Source: Angiostrongylus vasorum
Taxonomy: Eukaryota > Nematoda > Chromadorea > Rhabditida > Metastrongylidae
Assembly: GCA_018806985.1 (NCBI GenBank)
Contig: JADANN010000018.1
Location: 1,830,501-1,894,500 of the forward strand
Reading direction: 5' to 3'
Length of the DNA: 64,000 bases
In this document: positions 1 to 10,669 of the stretch, one piece after another
Layout: every line of letters begins with the position of its first letter
How positions within the stretch are numbered: the first letter of the stretch is position 1
Translations under genes and position numbers: made by a program
The notes under the pieces: generated by a model
Told to the model about the DNA's origin: nothing
Database searches by the model: none
What the model saw: the letters and a program-made list of their open reading frames with translations, nothing else

Positions 1-458
1 TTCCCTGAGACGCAGGTGGATCCAGGAGATGGACTCCCTATTTCTGCTGCACTGACTTGGCAAATACTTTGTGTATTTGCTAGGCGTATTCATGCATTCG
101 TGTGTGGGTGCGTTCTCGCTTATGCGGATTGTATTCTACAAGTGAATTCGGCCAAAAGCCTGCAATCAAATGACACGGAAGTATATGGGAGGCGGTTAGA
201 GTCGGCTCCAACAAATAAGCTCCATGTCCACTCTGGCAGATCCTGGCAAGCTACCCGTGAGTATACCCATCCCCCCACGTTCACAGACCAGAAAGCTATA
301 CGTGGGTATCAAGATGCTAAACACAGTAAAAAAAAACGCGCCTCATTCCCCTGACCGCAAAAGAGCCCCCACTTTCGCAGCGTTGGGTAGGATGCATGCG
401 GAGAGGCTGCTAAAATCTCAGGGCCAATGGAAGCTGCCTGGATTGCAAAAAAACTAAT

Positions 459-1212
459 GTGACGATCTGTACCTACAATGCACGTTCACTTGCATCGCAG
501 TCCTCGACAGAAGACTTGCTCATGCAAGCAAGAAGGATAAGGTCCGACGTCAGCGGCCTGGCCGAGACCAGACCACGCCACCCAGTCAACGCCGTCTATG
601 ACACCAGAGAAGAACTGTTCCTCGGAAGATGCGACAGCAGAGGAGTCGGCGGCATCGGCGTTCTCGTTAACACGAGTTGATCCATGAACATCGATTCATT
701 CGAACAACTTACAACCCGAATCGGTCGTTTACGATTAAAAAGATGTGGATCAACTCCGGCCTTGACAATCTTCGTCGTTTACGCGCCGACATCAAACTAT
801 AACGAAGAAGAAGCCGAAGCGTTCTGTATGCTTGGAGAAGTTCTACAGAGAAGACCATACATTCTTCAAGGTCATCATTGGAGTTTTCAACGCCAAGATT
901 GGACCAAGAAGAACGTCACATTTGGACCCACGGATTACAATGGAACCAGCAGTGTGAGCGGCTCTCTGAGTTTGTCATGACGACCAAGACCATGGTGAGT
1001 CGCAATTCCAGAAACCCCCACCCTCAACGCTCGACGTTGCAGCCTCCCAGCGGAAGGTACCATAACGAAATAGACCAAATCATAGTAAATAGAAGGTTTT
1101 GCCTAACTGATGTCGCTGTTGTTCCAAAATTCTACACGGGATCAGACCATCGTCTCCTTCGTGCAAGATTCTATTTCTCAGAAAAGGCAGAAAGGAGAAA
1201 AAGCCGCTAATT
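459..1212 (+). pseudogene. RTE endonuclease domain, frameshifted
   Basis: Endonuclease/exonuclease/phosphatase-fold domain of RTE copy 1. The start reads TICTYNARSLAS, the usual N-terminal strand with catalytic Asn. A TGA at 678-680 interrupts it, and the reading resumes in frame with [20 protein letters not shown]. After a shift it continues through a conserved tail containing [11 protein letters not shown] and GSDHRLLRARF, which holds the catalytic SDH. The domain would nick target DNA for target-primed reverse transcription. At least one nonsense and one frameshift change make it non-functional. Confidence 0.85.
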
Positions 1213-1639
1213 TCAAAAAACCGAACCCCCAGAACCACCATAAACTGGGACTTATTCAATTCATTAGTCGGCTGCTAGGAAGATGCCGTTGCCGATAACA
1301 TTGACGAAGAATACGATCGGCCCATTCAGCATCTTCACGTTAGCGCTATGAAGCTGAGAGTTCGAAGGTCACCAAGAAACGTCTGTCTCCAGAAACACTC
1401 GAGCTGATACGCCAGCGGGGAATCACACTAGCTGCAGCTTCGCCAATTACATGAACAAGATAATTGCACTCCGACGCCCAGATGGAACAGTTACAGCGCC
1501 CAGAAAGGCAATGTAGAAAATCATTCACGAATACTACTCAGATCTCTTCGATAGTCACGTCCACCTTCCGTCATATGAAATAAAGCAGGATGGATATGTT
1601 GTAAAACCAGGTCTCCCTTCCGTAATCCGACATGCCATT

Positions 1640-3163
1640 TCGTCGGTGAAAAATCGAACAGCACTAGGTCCAGACAGGATAAGACCAGAACACCTGAAGA
1701 ACCTTCCGCCAGTCCTCATAAACACACTGGCTCGGTTCTTCACACATTACCTGTCTGAATGCAAGGTCCCTACTCAGTGGAAGACTAGCATGACCGTGTT
1801 ATTGTTCAAGAAGGGTGACCTACAGGATATCGGCAACTATCGTCCAATCTGCTTACTGTCTGTCGTCTACGAACTTTTTCACTCGAGTGATCCTAAACAG
1901 GACTGACGGAACACTGGACGAAGGACAGCCATGTGAGCAAGGAGAGTTTCGAAAAGGATTTAGTACGATGGACCACATCTACACTATAACAAGGCTCATT
2001 GAAGTATGGCGAGAGCACAAAAGACCGCTGTGTCTCACTTTCATCGATTTACAGAAGGCCTTTGATTCAACTGAGATAGAAGCAGTCACGGAAGCCCTTG
2101 ATAGTCAAGGAGTCCCTACTCAGTACATAAGGATTCTTCGTGAGTTGTACGAGAATTTCACAACCAAGATATCACCATTCTACAACGATATCAACATCGA
2201 CGTCAAAAGAGGGGTTAGGCAACGCGATACTATCACGCTAAAATTATTTACCACGACCCTCGAGAACGTCTTGCGAACATTGGAATGGGACAACATGAGA
2301 GTGAAAATCCGTGGTTGGCAATTACACTACCATCGCTTTGATGATGACATCGTCCTTAGAACACCAACATTAGCCAAGCCGAACGAATGCATGGCGACTT
2401 TGACAGAGCCAGTGGAAAAATCAGTCTGACACTAAATCCCACAAAAACAATGTCCATGAGGAACGGATTGGTTACATGTGCCCCATTCACACTCAGCGGA
2501 ATGATTATCTCCGAATGCTCCAGTTATTTCTATCTAGGTCGGGAAATCAATATAATGAACGACTTAGCTCCAGAGTTGAGCAGAAGGAAACGAGCGGCTT
2601 GGAAAGCTTTCAAGAGCATCGAGGATGTAATGAAGAGAACAAAGAACACCCGACTCCGTGCTCACCTTTTCGACTCAACGGTACTTCCTGCCCTAACGTT
2701 TGCGTGAGAAACCTGGTGGATGCGTAAGCAGGATGAAAGATCACTCAGTGTTATCGAACGCGCAGTCCAAAGGACGATGCTAGGAGTATCCCGTTTCACA
2801 CAAGTAAGGGATGGGATCCAAGGCTCCGACCTACGACAACGATCAAAAATCAAAGATGCCGTTCTGTACGCCAAACAGTCGAAGATAAGGTGGGTCGGAC
2901 ACATAATGGGTATGAATGACAACCGATGGACAAGAGCCGTTAGTGACTGGATTCCTCGGGATGTCAAACGTACTGCAGGAAGACCACCGACCCGATGGTC
3001 AGAGTTCTTCATGAAGAGCCCGGAGGAAAGATATGATGCTCGACGAGTCCCTATAGCGAGCAGAACCCACTGGGCTACTCTTGCACGCAACAGGGAAAAA
3101 ATGGAAGATTTATTGGCGCCCGCTAGAGTCACTCGACGATCAACGGGACTGCAGGTGATGTAG
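1640..3163 (+). pseudogene. RTE reverse transcriptase and C-terminal domain, interrupted
   Basis: Reverse transcriptase of RTE copy 1. Visible blocks in order: APGPDRIRPEHL-like segment (here ALGPDRIRPEHL), [24 protein letters not shown], the catalytic box at 2337-2348 reading FDDD instead of the usual FADD, then [16 protein letters not shown] and a C-terminal block with [17 protein letters not shown] and [11 protein letters not shown]. Lesions include a frameshift near 1900, a one-base deletion near 2365 and an in-frame TGA at 2705-2707. The last two and the FDDD change also occur in copy 2. The C-terminal part is open from 2720 to 3163. Confidence 0.88.
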
Positions 3164-3289
3164 GTGAAGTTACCGTTGGAATTCCGTCAGAATAATTGTG
3201 GAACTATAAATAGAGTTCTATTTTAATGGAATATACAATTTTGTATTTCGAAAAAATGTACATATCTTAACCGTCCTTATTAGATTTGC

Positions 3290-3515
3290 CGATTTGTGCT
3301 CCCCAGATCATTTCCGTGGCGAGTGATTGATCATGGTACCGATAGGTAGAAAAGTGGCTGAGGGAAAGGCAAAGCAAGAGCCTCAGTGATGCAGCGAGTA
3401 ACACGTGAACCCACGGAAAGGCTGTCGCGGTTCTACCTTGCCTGGGATCCAGGCTTTGCAAATGTCTCAGCATCATAATGGTTGTATTTTTACATCATGC
3501 CTTACAGCGAAAAAT
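3290..3515 (+). repeat. tRNA-derived SINE, family A
   Basis: Dispersed repeat with a tRNA-like head: A-box-like GTGATGCAGCGAGTAAC and B-box-like GCGGTTCTACC, followed by the family hallmark GCAAATGTCTCAGCATCATAATGG and an A-rich end. Other copies lie at 14267-14935, 21735-21965, 29665-29905, 29935-30190, 30240-30370 and 30520-30640. Confidence 0.6.
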
Positions 3516-4234
3516 AATAATGGGCAACAAATAAAAAATCTAGTAACTGCTTTTCGTTAGCGTGCTTGCATTATTAAGGAGTCTCTTAAAGTATATGTAA
3601 CATATTACACATAACGTATAGATTTTGCCATTTACATGGTCCCTGATCAATAGATTGGTTAATCGCAGAGATCACTGCCATCTTAGAAGAATCCTAGTGG
3701 TGAGATCGATACCATCCCTAAGAAGAACCGAAGCCAGCGACTGGCTTGGGTCGTCAAACCCAAAGCGAATCTGCGCGCGAATGCGGTCATACCTCTTCAG
3801 TTGATTGTTCTAATGCAACCAAATGAGTAGACCAAGTGTTGGGGTCCGTACAAACTTTTGAAAGGGCACCAGCACCTCCGATTTCTTTAACGATGACATT
3901 CATACTATCTTGAGATGATAAAATATATATGGTCTCAACAGAGTCCTCCCACCGAAAAGATGCGAAGCCGCGTAGTTCTGCAAGAAAGCTTGTCATCGAC
4001 AAGAGCGTCAAAATAAGGTAACTATTAGTGCAACAAAGGTTCTCAGAGAATTGGGCACGACTGCCCATGTGATGCAATTGTAATGTGATTGTTTTGTCGC
4101 AAATGTGTACTACAGCTGCTACGTATTTCTACAAACTTGAAGAAAGTTATCTATTTATTGGAAACAAAAATGATGGAAACTGTCGACAATCCGACTGGGG
4201 ATATTCGTTTTAAAAACGATCTCTAATAATCTGT
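3516..4234. other. Unassigned stretch
   Basis: No convincing gene. A 96-codon open frame on the minus strand (3787-4077) has no recognisable domain and no clear splice context. The segment at 3650-3760 weakly resembles 47110-47270, suggesting an old unclassified repeat. Confidence 0.3.
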
Positions 4235-4985
4235 AAGAAGACTTCACCACCAAGATCTCACCTTCCTCCCTGTTCGTGGCACTTCGCGTGAAATTTTTCC
4301 AGCGTCACATTCGAGGACGGTCCAAGAAAATGGAAGAGATGTGGAAGACAGCCGTAGACTTCTAACTCCATCTATATTTTGTTGATGACATCCTTCTCAC
4401 AACAATTGGTATAATGGGGCGGAATAGGAATGACGGCCGATGTTGACATCTCGCATTGAATAATCGGCCTAAAGCGAATCCAAAACAGACTAATTTTTAT
4501 AGAGAAACGGTTGGATTCCTAATCACTTAATAACATTTAACCAAATAGGCATTTCCGGTTGATCCAACTGCGTAAATATCATAGTAGAAAGGACTACAAT
4601 GTGTGCGAAATAGCCTATAACTGGCTCGGAGGAAGCGAGTGGGGGATTTGGTGGAAAGGCCAACACCATGCTCCTAGCCGACCTCTCCAAATTCACGGTT
4701 TTTTTTCCCTATCGAAGCATGTCTTTAAAATCTGGAAGGTTGCTGACCGCATTGTCGTGCTTCCAGAGAATCGATATTTATGTGTGCCGTACACATAATG
4801 CAAGTGAGCAGGACAGCCGTTAACATTTGAATTCCATAGGATGTCAAACACGTAACAGGAAGAAAACGAACCTGATCATACTTCATAACAATGACCTTAA
4901 AAGTATAAAGGGATTAAAATGACCTTAAACGAATGGCATTTTTGCTTCTCTCATAGAGTCGCTAGGCAACTATGTCACTGTCGAT
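4235..4985 (+). mobile_element. Old RTE relic, fragmentary
   Basis: Ancient RTE fragments in element order on the plus strand: a segment resembling FTTKISP at about 4235, a degraded catalytic region reading FVDDILLTT near 4380, LARRKR near 4625, and a stretch near 4815-4870 resembling the RAV...IP.DVK..TGRK block of the C-terminal domain. Frames are destroyed and divergence from copies 1 and 2 is much higher, so this is an independent, older insertion. Confidence 0.6.
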
Positions 4986-5427
4986 TGGAAACGTTAGCAG
5001 CATCAATTCGAGTCACTAGTTGATCACCGAAAGAAATGATGCTAGTAATGAGAAGCGAATTTTGGGAAAGACTGCTGTTAAAAGTATAATTATGAAGAAT
5101 CACTACTAATGAAAGGGGAAAAGCATTTGTAACTTTACCGAGGAAAGAGTTTCTAGCGACATAATTACTAACTCTAAAAAAAGCTATTTGCAGTAAACAC
5201 CTTCACTAACTAATTTTTAACTCAGATGCAGTGTTCGATTAACAAGACCGCAGTTACGGACATGAAGTTTTTAATGATTTCTTGCTGTAGGTTCTGGCTG
5301 CGGCTAACATCTTCTGCTACTTCCTAGTCTCAAGGGTTTTACGCAGATGTTTTCCAGTTGCTGAAATACGACAGCGATCTCATTAACAAACAGTGCCTTG
5401 TTAAACAATAATTTGGAAAACGACCGT
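4986..5427. other. Unassigned stretch
   Basis: No gene or repeat recognised by eye; AT-rich non-coding sequence between two repeats. Confidence 0.3.
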
Positions 5428-5492
5428 CATTTAACCTCGGTGTTATAATAACCAACATTTGTTTATATTGTTGAGCTTACACGAGGTTGATA
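5428..5492 (+). repeat. PLE terminal fragment with imperfect inverted ends
   Basis: About 65 bp starting TTAACCTCGGTG and ending ACACGAGGTTGATA. The outer parts are complementary. The same start is found at the termini of the Penelope-like elements here (11343, 9490 in inverse, 16223), so this is probably a solo terminal fragment. Confidence 0.45.
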
Positions 5493-5496
5493 GGAC

Positions 5497-5752
5497 AAAG
5501 GACAAAGCTCTCGGCGTTGATCAATCCCCTGAAGGATGCGCCACGCATTTGTCTTCATTAAGCATCGTTTGGAAGTGATTGAATGCATATCTAGCCTTTG
5601 CGATGACTCGCGGTGGCCTACCTATATATCGAACCGGTGCTGCTATCCTCCCAGACAAGTCTGGTACCAATTTGCCGACCCCGTAGGGATGGGGGGCTTG
5701 GTGGGCCGTGGGCGCGGGGATCAATCCCACGTGTCCCGCTGGTTGTGCTTAC
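5497..5752 (-). repeat. tRNA-derived SINE, family C
   Basis: Family C SINE read on the minus strand: degenerate tRNA-like head, shared core (CAAATTGGTACCAGACTTGT), then the family tail with a block around ATATGCATTCAATCAC and a 3' end reading GATCAACGCCGAGAGCTTTGTCC. The A-box region is decayed in this copy. Confidence 0.7.
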
Positions 5753-5915
5753 ACACGAGCCACATGAGCCAACACTTCTATAGCCCTATATCTCATTAAT
5801 ATTTCACTCCTGTTCACACTGCCTACGTGCAGTTCAAATTCATAAAATGATTTGTCGAAATTGCTTTTTATCACATCTCAATCTCCAAGATTCAAAATTT
5901 GTCAAATGCGCGGTT

Positions 5916-5921
5916 TTTATT
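5916..5921 (-). terminator. Probable poly(A) signal AATAAA
   Basis: AATAAA on the minus strand, about 80 nt downstream of the stop codon of the terminal exon at 6002-6205. Spacing fits a short nematode 3' UTR. Confidence 0.5.
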
Positions 5922-6001
5922 ACAATAATTGGACGGAGCAAAAGTGCGTGAAATGAGCTTTCTAATGCTTTGTAATTGAAATTACCTTTGGACTGCACAA
6001 A

Positions 6002-6205
6002 TCAATGGTGGTCAGCTGTCAATGTGTTAATTTTCGAGCAACCAGGGAAGAAATTGCGCACGTAAGGCACTCGTACGCCTTTTTTTGACGACTGACCGGC
6101 AAATTTAACACCGACCCGGTTTTCGTAGTTCACACCTTTCAAGAATTTTTCGTCTTCCAGAACCGGCGCAATATCGTTCGGGAAAGAAACCTTCATGGGT
6201 CCGTC
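6002..6205 (-). CDS. Likely 3'-terminal exon of an unknown minus-strand gene
   Basis: Open 68-codon block that opens directly after a good acceptor (CTTTATAG, exon from 6205) and ends at TGA (6002-6004). It begins DGPMKVSFPNDIAPVLED and ends GCSKINTLTADHH. Codon use is balanced and gene-like, unlike the surrounding repeats, and AATAAA follows at 5921-5916. I do not recognise the family. Upstream exons would lie beyond 6206, where a Penelope-like element (6449-9690) occupies what would be the intron. An alternative is a decayed exon, because the same frame continues past TGA to a donor-like AAAG/GTAATT at about 5983. Confidence 0.5.
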   Translation of the reverse strand, partial: DGPMKVSFPNDIAPVLEDEKFLKGVNYENRVGVKFAGQSSKKGVRVPYVRNFFPGCSKINTLTADHH

Positions 6206-6724
6206 CTATAAAGAGAAGAGAAGAGAGCGGGTGGGCAAAAGAACAGTGGAGTGCATCCTGAACGAACCAAATCCTTCGATGGGAACCACCAAATAGATAG
6301 GCTGTCGTGTGAACCTTCGAATACGATCAACTTCGTGGAGGACGGTTGCGAAATAACAAAATGGATGGGGACGACAGTGGTGGGACGCGCTGGACGCACG
6401 ACGTATAAAGACGGGTTGTCCACACAACTATCGAAGCCTCTAATACACTAATACGCAATTTACCAGGTCAAACACTTCTGAGCGACAATTACAAGATCTA
6501 CGGCTTCTCGAAAAAACCAACCGCTTTTTTTGCACCTGTCTTCCACCGAGGAACGACAGCCGCTCAGAGTCGCATATGGTCGACGACTGCACCACCACAT
6601 ATCAACGATCGGTACGAAAGTATGGGGGAGATCACATGTGATCTCGAGGCATTCCTCCCTGCTACTCATTGTAGGGCTTTTGGCATTTATCCAAAAAGCC
6701 TCGAGGAGTTTGCGCGTTGGTGTT

Positions 6725-6937
6725 TTAGTATCCCGTGCAAGGATAGTTGCTTTCATGTAAAAAATCGTCTCCGCTATGCTTTTGCATCCTATGCGTCCCT
6801 AGTGGTATGCCTTGTTTTGCTTTTCGTTTGCCATCTAGGTGTTCTTTTGTGCGGATACATAAAGGTCTACCCGTTTCGCCAACATATTCATCTTCGCAAT
6901 TATTATAAGAGACCAGGTATATCGGACCTGAGCTCAT
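6725..6937 (-). pseudogene. PLE1 GIY-YIG endonuclease domain
   Basis: Opens with [13 protein letters not shown] and [19 protein letters not shown], the GIY-YIG motif pair of PLE endonucleases. The YVG (YIG) motif and the following Arg and Glu are retained. The segment continues with [14 protein letters not shown]. It loses frame after about residue 57 relative to PLE2, whose equivalent runs on to EAFW. Confidence 0.85.
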
Positions 6938-7036
6938 GCAGTCACCGTCCTTGTCATAAGTGCAGATTACGCAATTCTGTGTTTCACATAGACAGTCGTA
7001 TAAGCGGCTACGAACTAACTGGCGACGAAGATTATT

Positions 7037-8340
7037 CTATGGTATTTCAATTATCGCTACCGATTCCTCCAGATATGCCCTTCTTAAGCGCTTTATCGCT
7101 ACACTTATTTCATCGCTAATAAAGAGCAAGATAAACGGGATTTTGTTTCGGCTAAACCGTTCGTTTTGGGACGTCGCTTTCCTTCTAAACTTATCTGGTA
7201 GGGTTACTGTTTCGTAGGAATTGGAGAAGGCTATTTGCCGAGCCAAGTCGCGCGATTCTTCCTTTAGTTGCCTGGTTGTGCACACAGAGGTGGCTGTTCG
7301 AAACATGTTTCTTACAAGCGCCCTCTTTGTGTGTGGAAGGTGGAAGGAAACGAAATGAACTAGGATGTTTTTATTACTTAGTTTTCGGTACCACTTTGTC
7401 ATGTAACCGCTACTTGATAGGTTCATTTCAACGTTTAAAAACGGAAACCAGTTTTTTTCTCGGTTTCTCCCAGGTGAACTTAATGTACTCAGACTGCTCG
7501 TTCAATAATTCAAAGCATTTGTCCATCTCCTCCTGCGTACAGAAGATGACAAAACAATCATCTACATATCTGCAGCGGAGTAGTGGCCGGAGATCGAGAG
7601 CAGGAGCTTCTATCTTAGACATAAAAGCAATGGCAAGGGTTGGTGCCAGTCGCTGTCCCATTGCCAACCCCCTTAGTTGCGCGAAATATTTCCCAGACCA
7701 TCTGAAAATCGAGCAGTTCAAGCACTGTTTTTAAAAGAGCGATAAGCTTCTGGATGGACAAGCCATGTATTTTTATTCTTATTCTTCCTTCATGTTCAAC
7801 AAGAAGTTCGAAGATGGCTTGCATTGCGGAGTCATTCGATACGTTGGTGTACAGCGCGGTAGTAACGTCGAAGTACTCCATCACGTACGCGTTATTAGGA
7901 GACGCGTTACGTAGACGTTCTAGGAACATTTGGGTGTTCGTGAGGTGAGCTGGAATATGTTTAAGCAACTGAGTTAGTATTAGGCTTAGAAACCAGGTTA
8001 TCTTATCCATTGGCCAGTCTTCACAGGTGATGATGGGTCTAACCTTAAACGGTGACGGATTGGTTGACACAAGATCATCAGGTGATACCAACTTATGTGT
8101 TTTAATAAGTAAACATAAGACGGGGCATGTTGGTCTATTGATTTTAAAGTGCGAGATAATCGGTGATTTTAAGCCTGCCGCTTTTGCCACACTGACCCAC
8201 TGATTGCTTAGTTTTCGGTATTGACTTTTGTATTGCTTTTTCAGATGACGGGCGATAGAGGATAGCATTACTAAGATGTTCCTGTTATTTCAACATCCAG
8301 TTGGCGTGGAATAACTACGAATTTTCCTCCCTATCACTAA
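7037..8340 (-). pseudogene. PLE1 reverse transcriptase, frameshifted
   Basis: Penelope-type RT spread over three overlapping open frames. Recognisable blocks: FVVIPRQLDVEI near 8315, CPVLCLLIKTHKLV, FKVRPIITC, YFDVTTALYTNVSND, RGLAMGQRLAPTLAIAFM, and the catalytic box RYVDDCFV at 7557-7568, so both catalytic aspartates are intact. A C-terminal thumb-like region follows, from GYMTKWYRK onward. Frameshifts near 7700 and 7430 and degeneration at the upstream end inactivate it. Confidence 0.9.
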
Positions 8341-8369
8341 CAGAAAATCTTTTCGTTTTCGAGTTTATT

Positions 8370-8567
8370 TCTCTGTTTGGTTATGGAGGTGTTTGGCCGA
8401 ATAGATTGCTGTTAACTTGACCTTTCCAGGTTATGAGGAAGGCGAAATCCGCCGAAACGTCAGGTTGTTCGTGAATAAAGAATAAAATAACACCTCGCGT
8501 TTGCTCAACAAGAATACGAAGAATTGCTTGATCAATGCCGAGGTTAATAGAAAAGTCGATCGTAGGA
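8370..8567 (+). mobile_element. Nested PLE 3' end (subfamily B) inserted in PLE1
   Basis: About 200 bp corresponding to the 3' terminal repeat of PLE2 (13715-13868), in opposite orientation to its host PLE1. It contains a hammerhead-like motif (8426-8470) and ends near CCGAGGTTAATAG. It interrupts the PLE1 N-terminal region between segments corresponding to ELI and KLE of the PLE2 protein. It is flanked by TTTATT at 8364-8369 and again at 8568-8573, a probable 6-bp target-site duplication. This fits a strongly 5'-truncated insertion. Confidence 0.75.
8426..8470 (+). ncRNA. Hammerhead-like motif in nested PLE, core mutated
   Basis: Same layout as the motif at 13769-13809: stem I halves, GAGGA box, stem II GGCG/CGCC, GAAAC and cleavage triplet GUC. 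Here the conserved C before UGA is replaced by A (reads TATGAGGA), which should abolish activity. Confidence 0.5.
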
Positions 8568-8579
8568 TTTATTAATTCT

Positions 8580-9687
8580 CTAATTTTTCGCAAACCACAT
8601 TTTTTTGTGCGGCGGCGAGGTTAGAGATAAATCTTCTATCGCGGTACTGATTAAGGGTCTTGAGAACGCCGTCCGAAAACATGCGGAATTTTGATGTCAA
8701 CTCCATCGTTAGGGTCCTGCTGTCTAAAAAAACGTTTTAGGGAAAGGAGATGGTGGTAGTGTCGCCACCCCTTGATTTTTCATCTCTATTTGAGGTTCCT
8801 TGTTTAGCCTGAGAGCGAAGTCGATCTTGAAGCTCATAGGGGTTGCATACTATCCTACGCACGGTTGTTTCAGAAATGGGATGTGATGGTGAAAAGCTTG
8901 GGCCCAATTCTAATATATATTAATATAATAATTCTAATACCGAGCGCGCACTCTCAGGTATTGTCATGCTCCCAAGTACGGTGACTCTAGAATTTCTTGG
9001 TGCATTGTCAACCGTATTTTGACTTCCAGCATCGATCATTTGATTACGGTTTCTTGAAGCCGAGACACGTGAATTATTCAACAGATTCTCAAACTTTCAC
9101 TACAAGGCTATTTTGACATTAGATCTAATGGAATTGCATATCAGTATTAACCCACCAACTATTCTCCTCCAAAGTTGATCCTCAAATACAAAGCACAAAA
9201 ATGTTCCCTCGTCACATATTTTACCTATCTTGCGAACATTTCGTTCCGTTTGCTCCGTAGTGCGGCACGGAGTAGTCCGTACTTGTTGGCTGTCCTCTGG
9301 TTGACCGCATATCTCGTGAAGTCGTTTCCGTTTTATGAGCTTCGGCACGACTCGATGTTGAATGCAGTGGCGGAGAAAGTGGATCTGTTTTCTACTTAAG
9401 ACGATCTTTTGTCTTAGTGACAGCGCTTCCTTCACAAGTCGAAAGTATTTTGCTGGTACATTTTGTAATAGTACCCACGATCGACTTTCTACTAACCTCG
9501 GCATTGGATTATGAATTCGTCGTTTTCTCTCTCCAGGCTCTGAAGAAGGCGATTCTGCCGAAACGTCAGCTACAATTGCTGTTGTATGCGTGTTACTGTA
9601 TGGAAGTAAACGTATGCTATTTAACAACCTCGCGATTGCTGAGAGAGAAAACGACGAATTCATAAATGTTTTTGAACAGTTGAACAC
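8580..9687 (-). pseudogene. PLE1 N-terminal coding region
   Basis: The 195-codon open frame at 9100-9687 begins inside the inverted terminal repeat, so the antisense of the ribozyme region encodes [19 protein letters not shown]. This is followed by a basic, helical region with SLRQKIVLSRKQIHFLRHC and HRVVPKLIKRKR. A second segment at 8580-8970 continues with LELGPSFSPSHPIS, parallel to LELGPSFSPSEPIS of PLE2. The function is not certain; it is the region before the RT of Penelope-like proteins. Confidence 0.7.
9534..9573 (+). ncRNA. Hammerhead ribozyme-like motif, antisense to PLE1
   Basis: Plus-strand motif in the inverted 5' terminal repeat of PLE1. Parts in order: stem I CAGGCU, box CUGAAGA, one extra A, stem II GGC/GCC, GAAAC, GUC, then AGCUAC. 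Three to four stem I pairs form. All core residues expected of a hammerhead are present. Orientation is antisense to PLE1. Confidence 0.6.
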
Positions 9688-9788
9688 TTCTATGAATAAA
9701 ACTTCAATACTACGAATGTTTTATAATAGTTGGTTCTCTTCCCTTGCAATATAAAGAACTTTAAAGTATTTTCAAAAAATTTCTAGTA

Positions 9789-10103
9789 TTGTTGGAATGC
9801 ATAGCTTTTGTACAAATTATTTACAGAGTTGTTCTATTGAGCATTCTAAGCTGGCATACTAGGAGATTTTCGAATATTCTTGAACTTGAAATGCGTTCGT
9901 ATTACAATGTGCGATGCTTATATAGATGGAGAGAACAGCTCAGTGTCTGTGGTGAGAAACGTAAGCGTTACTATCTTCGCCCACCTCAGAGCAAACCACT
10001 TCCTCTCTTAGTTCTTCGACATCCATCTAATGATGATCATCGGCATGCTCAACAAATTCGCGACAATTCTTGCACTGTGTTCTGTTCACTACCTCACAAA
10101 TAG
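9789..10103 (+). other. Unassigned open frame between PLE1 and a SINE
   Basis: A 104-codon frame containing YYNVRCLYRWREQLSVCGEK and LLVLRHPSNDDHRHAQQIRD. The composition is protein-like but no family is recognised. No clean acceptor was found upstream, and it could be an exon or chance. The 9691-10190 stretch otherwise shows nothing. Confidence 0.25.
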
Positions 10104-10191
10104 GTGTCGAGTATTCTACTAAATACCCAACCACCCTTGGAAACATTAATTGTTACAAATTCTTAGATATTAGTTTTATGATTAAAAGAAA

Positions 10192-10440
10192 AGTTCTCGG
10201 CGTTAATCAATTCCTGAGAGATGCACCATGCATTCGACTTCATTAAGCATAGTTAGGAGGTGATTGCATGCATATCTGGCATTTACAATGACTCGCAGTG
10301 GCCTACCGATGTATCGAGCCAGTGCTGCCATTCTCCTAGACAAGTCTGGTGCCAATTTCCGACCCCTGTGAGAGCTTGATGAGCCATGGGCGCGGGGTAG
10401 ACTCGACGTGTGCGTCACAGTGGCGCCTCAAACACACTAC
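10192..10440 (-). repeat. tRNA-derived SINE, family C
   Basis: Minus-strand family C copy: degraded head at 10440, shared core, tail with the TTCGACTTCATTAAGC block and terminal GATTAACGCCGAGAACTTT. Core and tail are clear, the head is poor. Confidence 0.7.
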
Positions 10441-10486
10441 GGCACATGCGCCCCTAGTCTAACGATGTCCCTAAAAAACTCGTATT

Positions 10487-10665
10487 TTAACCCCTCTCTT
10501 GGTGGTAACGCGACCCACACATAGGTAAGATGTAACCTAAAATAATTTAAATTTTCAACTTCAAAGCCATAATATTTAACCCTACAAAGAATTTTATCGG
10601 TTTGCATAGATGTCACTATAATCTGCACACGTTTGCCACTACGATACACGCCTGCTTCTTCCACA
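10487..10665 (-). CDS. Candidate two-exon coding fragment, unknown
   Basis: Exon 10665-10586 follows an acceptor AAATCAG and reads VEEAGVYRSGKRVQIIVTSM then QTDKIL. A 49-nt putative intron (10585-10537, GTAGGG...TTTTAG) joins in phase to a short exon ending at TAA 10487-10489. Phases agree and the intron length is typical for nematodes. No family is recognised and no link to the 6002 exon can be shown. Confidence 0.3.
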
Positions 10666-10669
10666 CTGA

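Larger units (their letters stand above)
1..3172 (+). mobile_element. RTE-type non-LTR retrotransposon, copy 1 (decayed, 5' end outside window)
   Basis: Remnant of an RTE-clade LINE: an apurinic-type endonuclease followed by a reverse transcriptase and the C-terminal domain typical of nematode RTE elements. The reading frame is broken by several frameshifts and stops. It starts at the first base of the window at a point equivalent to the interior of copy 2 (30945-34405), so the 5' end lies outside. The 3' end is marked by short CAGGTGA-type repeats near 3153. Compared with copy 2 it lacks roughly 150 bp around 1415-1425, in the linker between endonuclease and reverse transcriptase. Not a functional element; identity as RTE is secure from motifs. 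Confidence 0.9.
6449..9690 (-). mobile_element. Penelope-like element 1 (PLE1), near full length, decayed
   Basis: Minus-strand PLE with reverse transcriptase followed by a GIY-YIG endonuclease, the order typical of endonuclease-bearing Penelope-like elements. Its 5' end (9690-9500) is an inverted copy of the terminal repeat carrying a hammerhead-like motif. The N-terminal coding region follows, then RT, then GIY-YIG, then a 3' UTR that stops at about 6449 without the terminal repeat. A second PLE 3' end is nested at 8370-8567. Several frameshifts and stops disrupt the coding region. It sits directly upstream of the terminal exon at 6002-6205, possibly in that gene's intron. Confidence 0.88.

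Noticed and set aside
6004..6004. In-frame TGA read as selenocysteine in the terminal exon
   Set aside because: No SECIS-like hairpin was recognised and AATAAA follows shortly. An ordinary stop is simpler.
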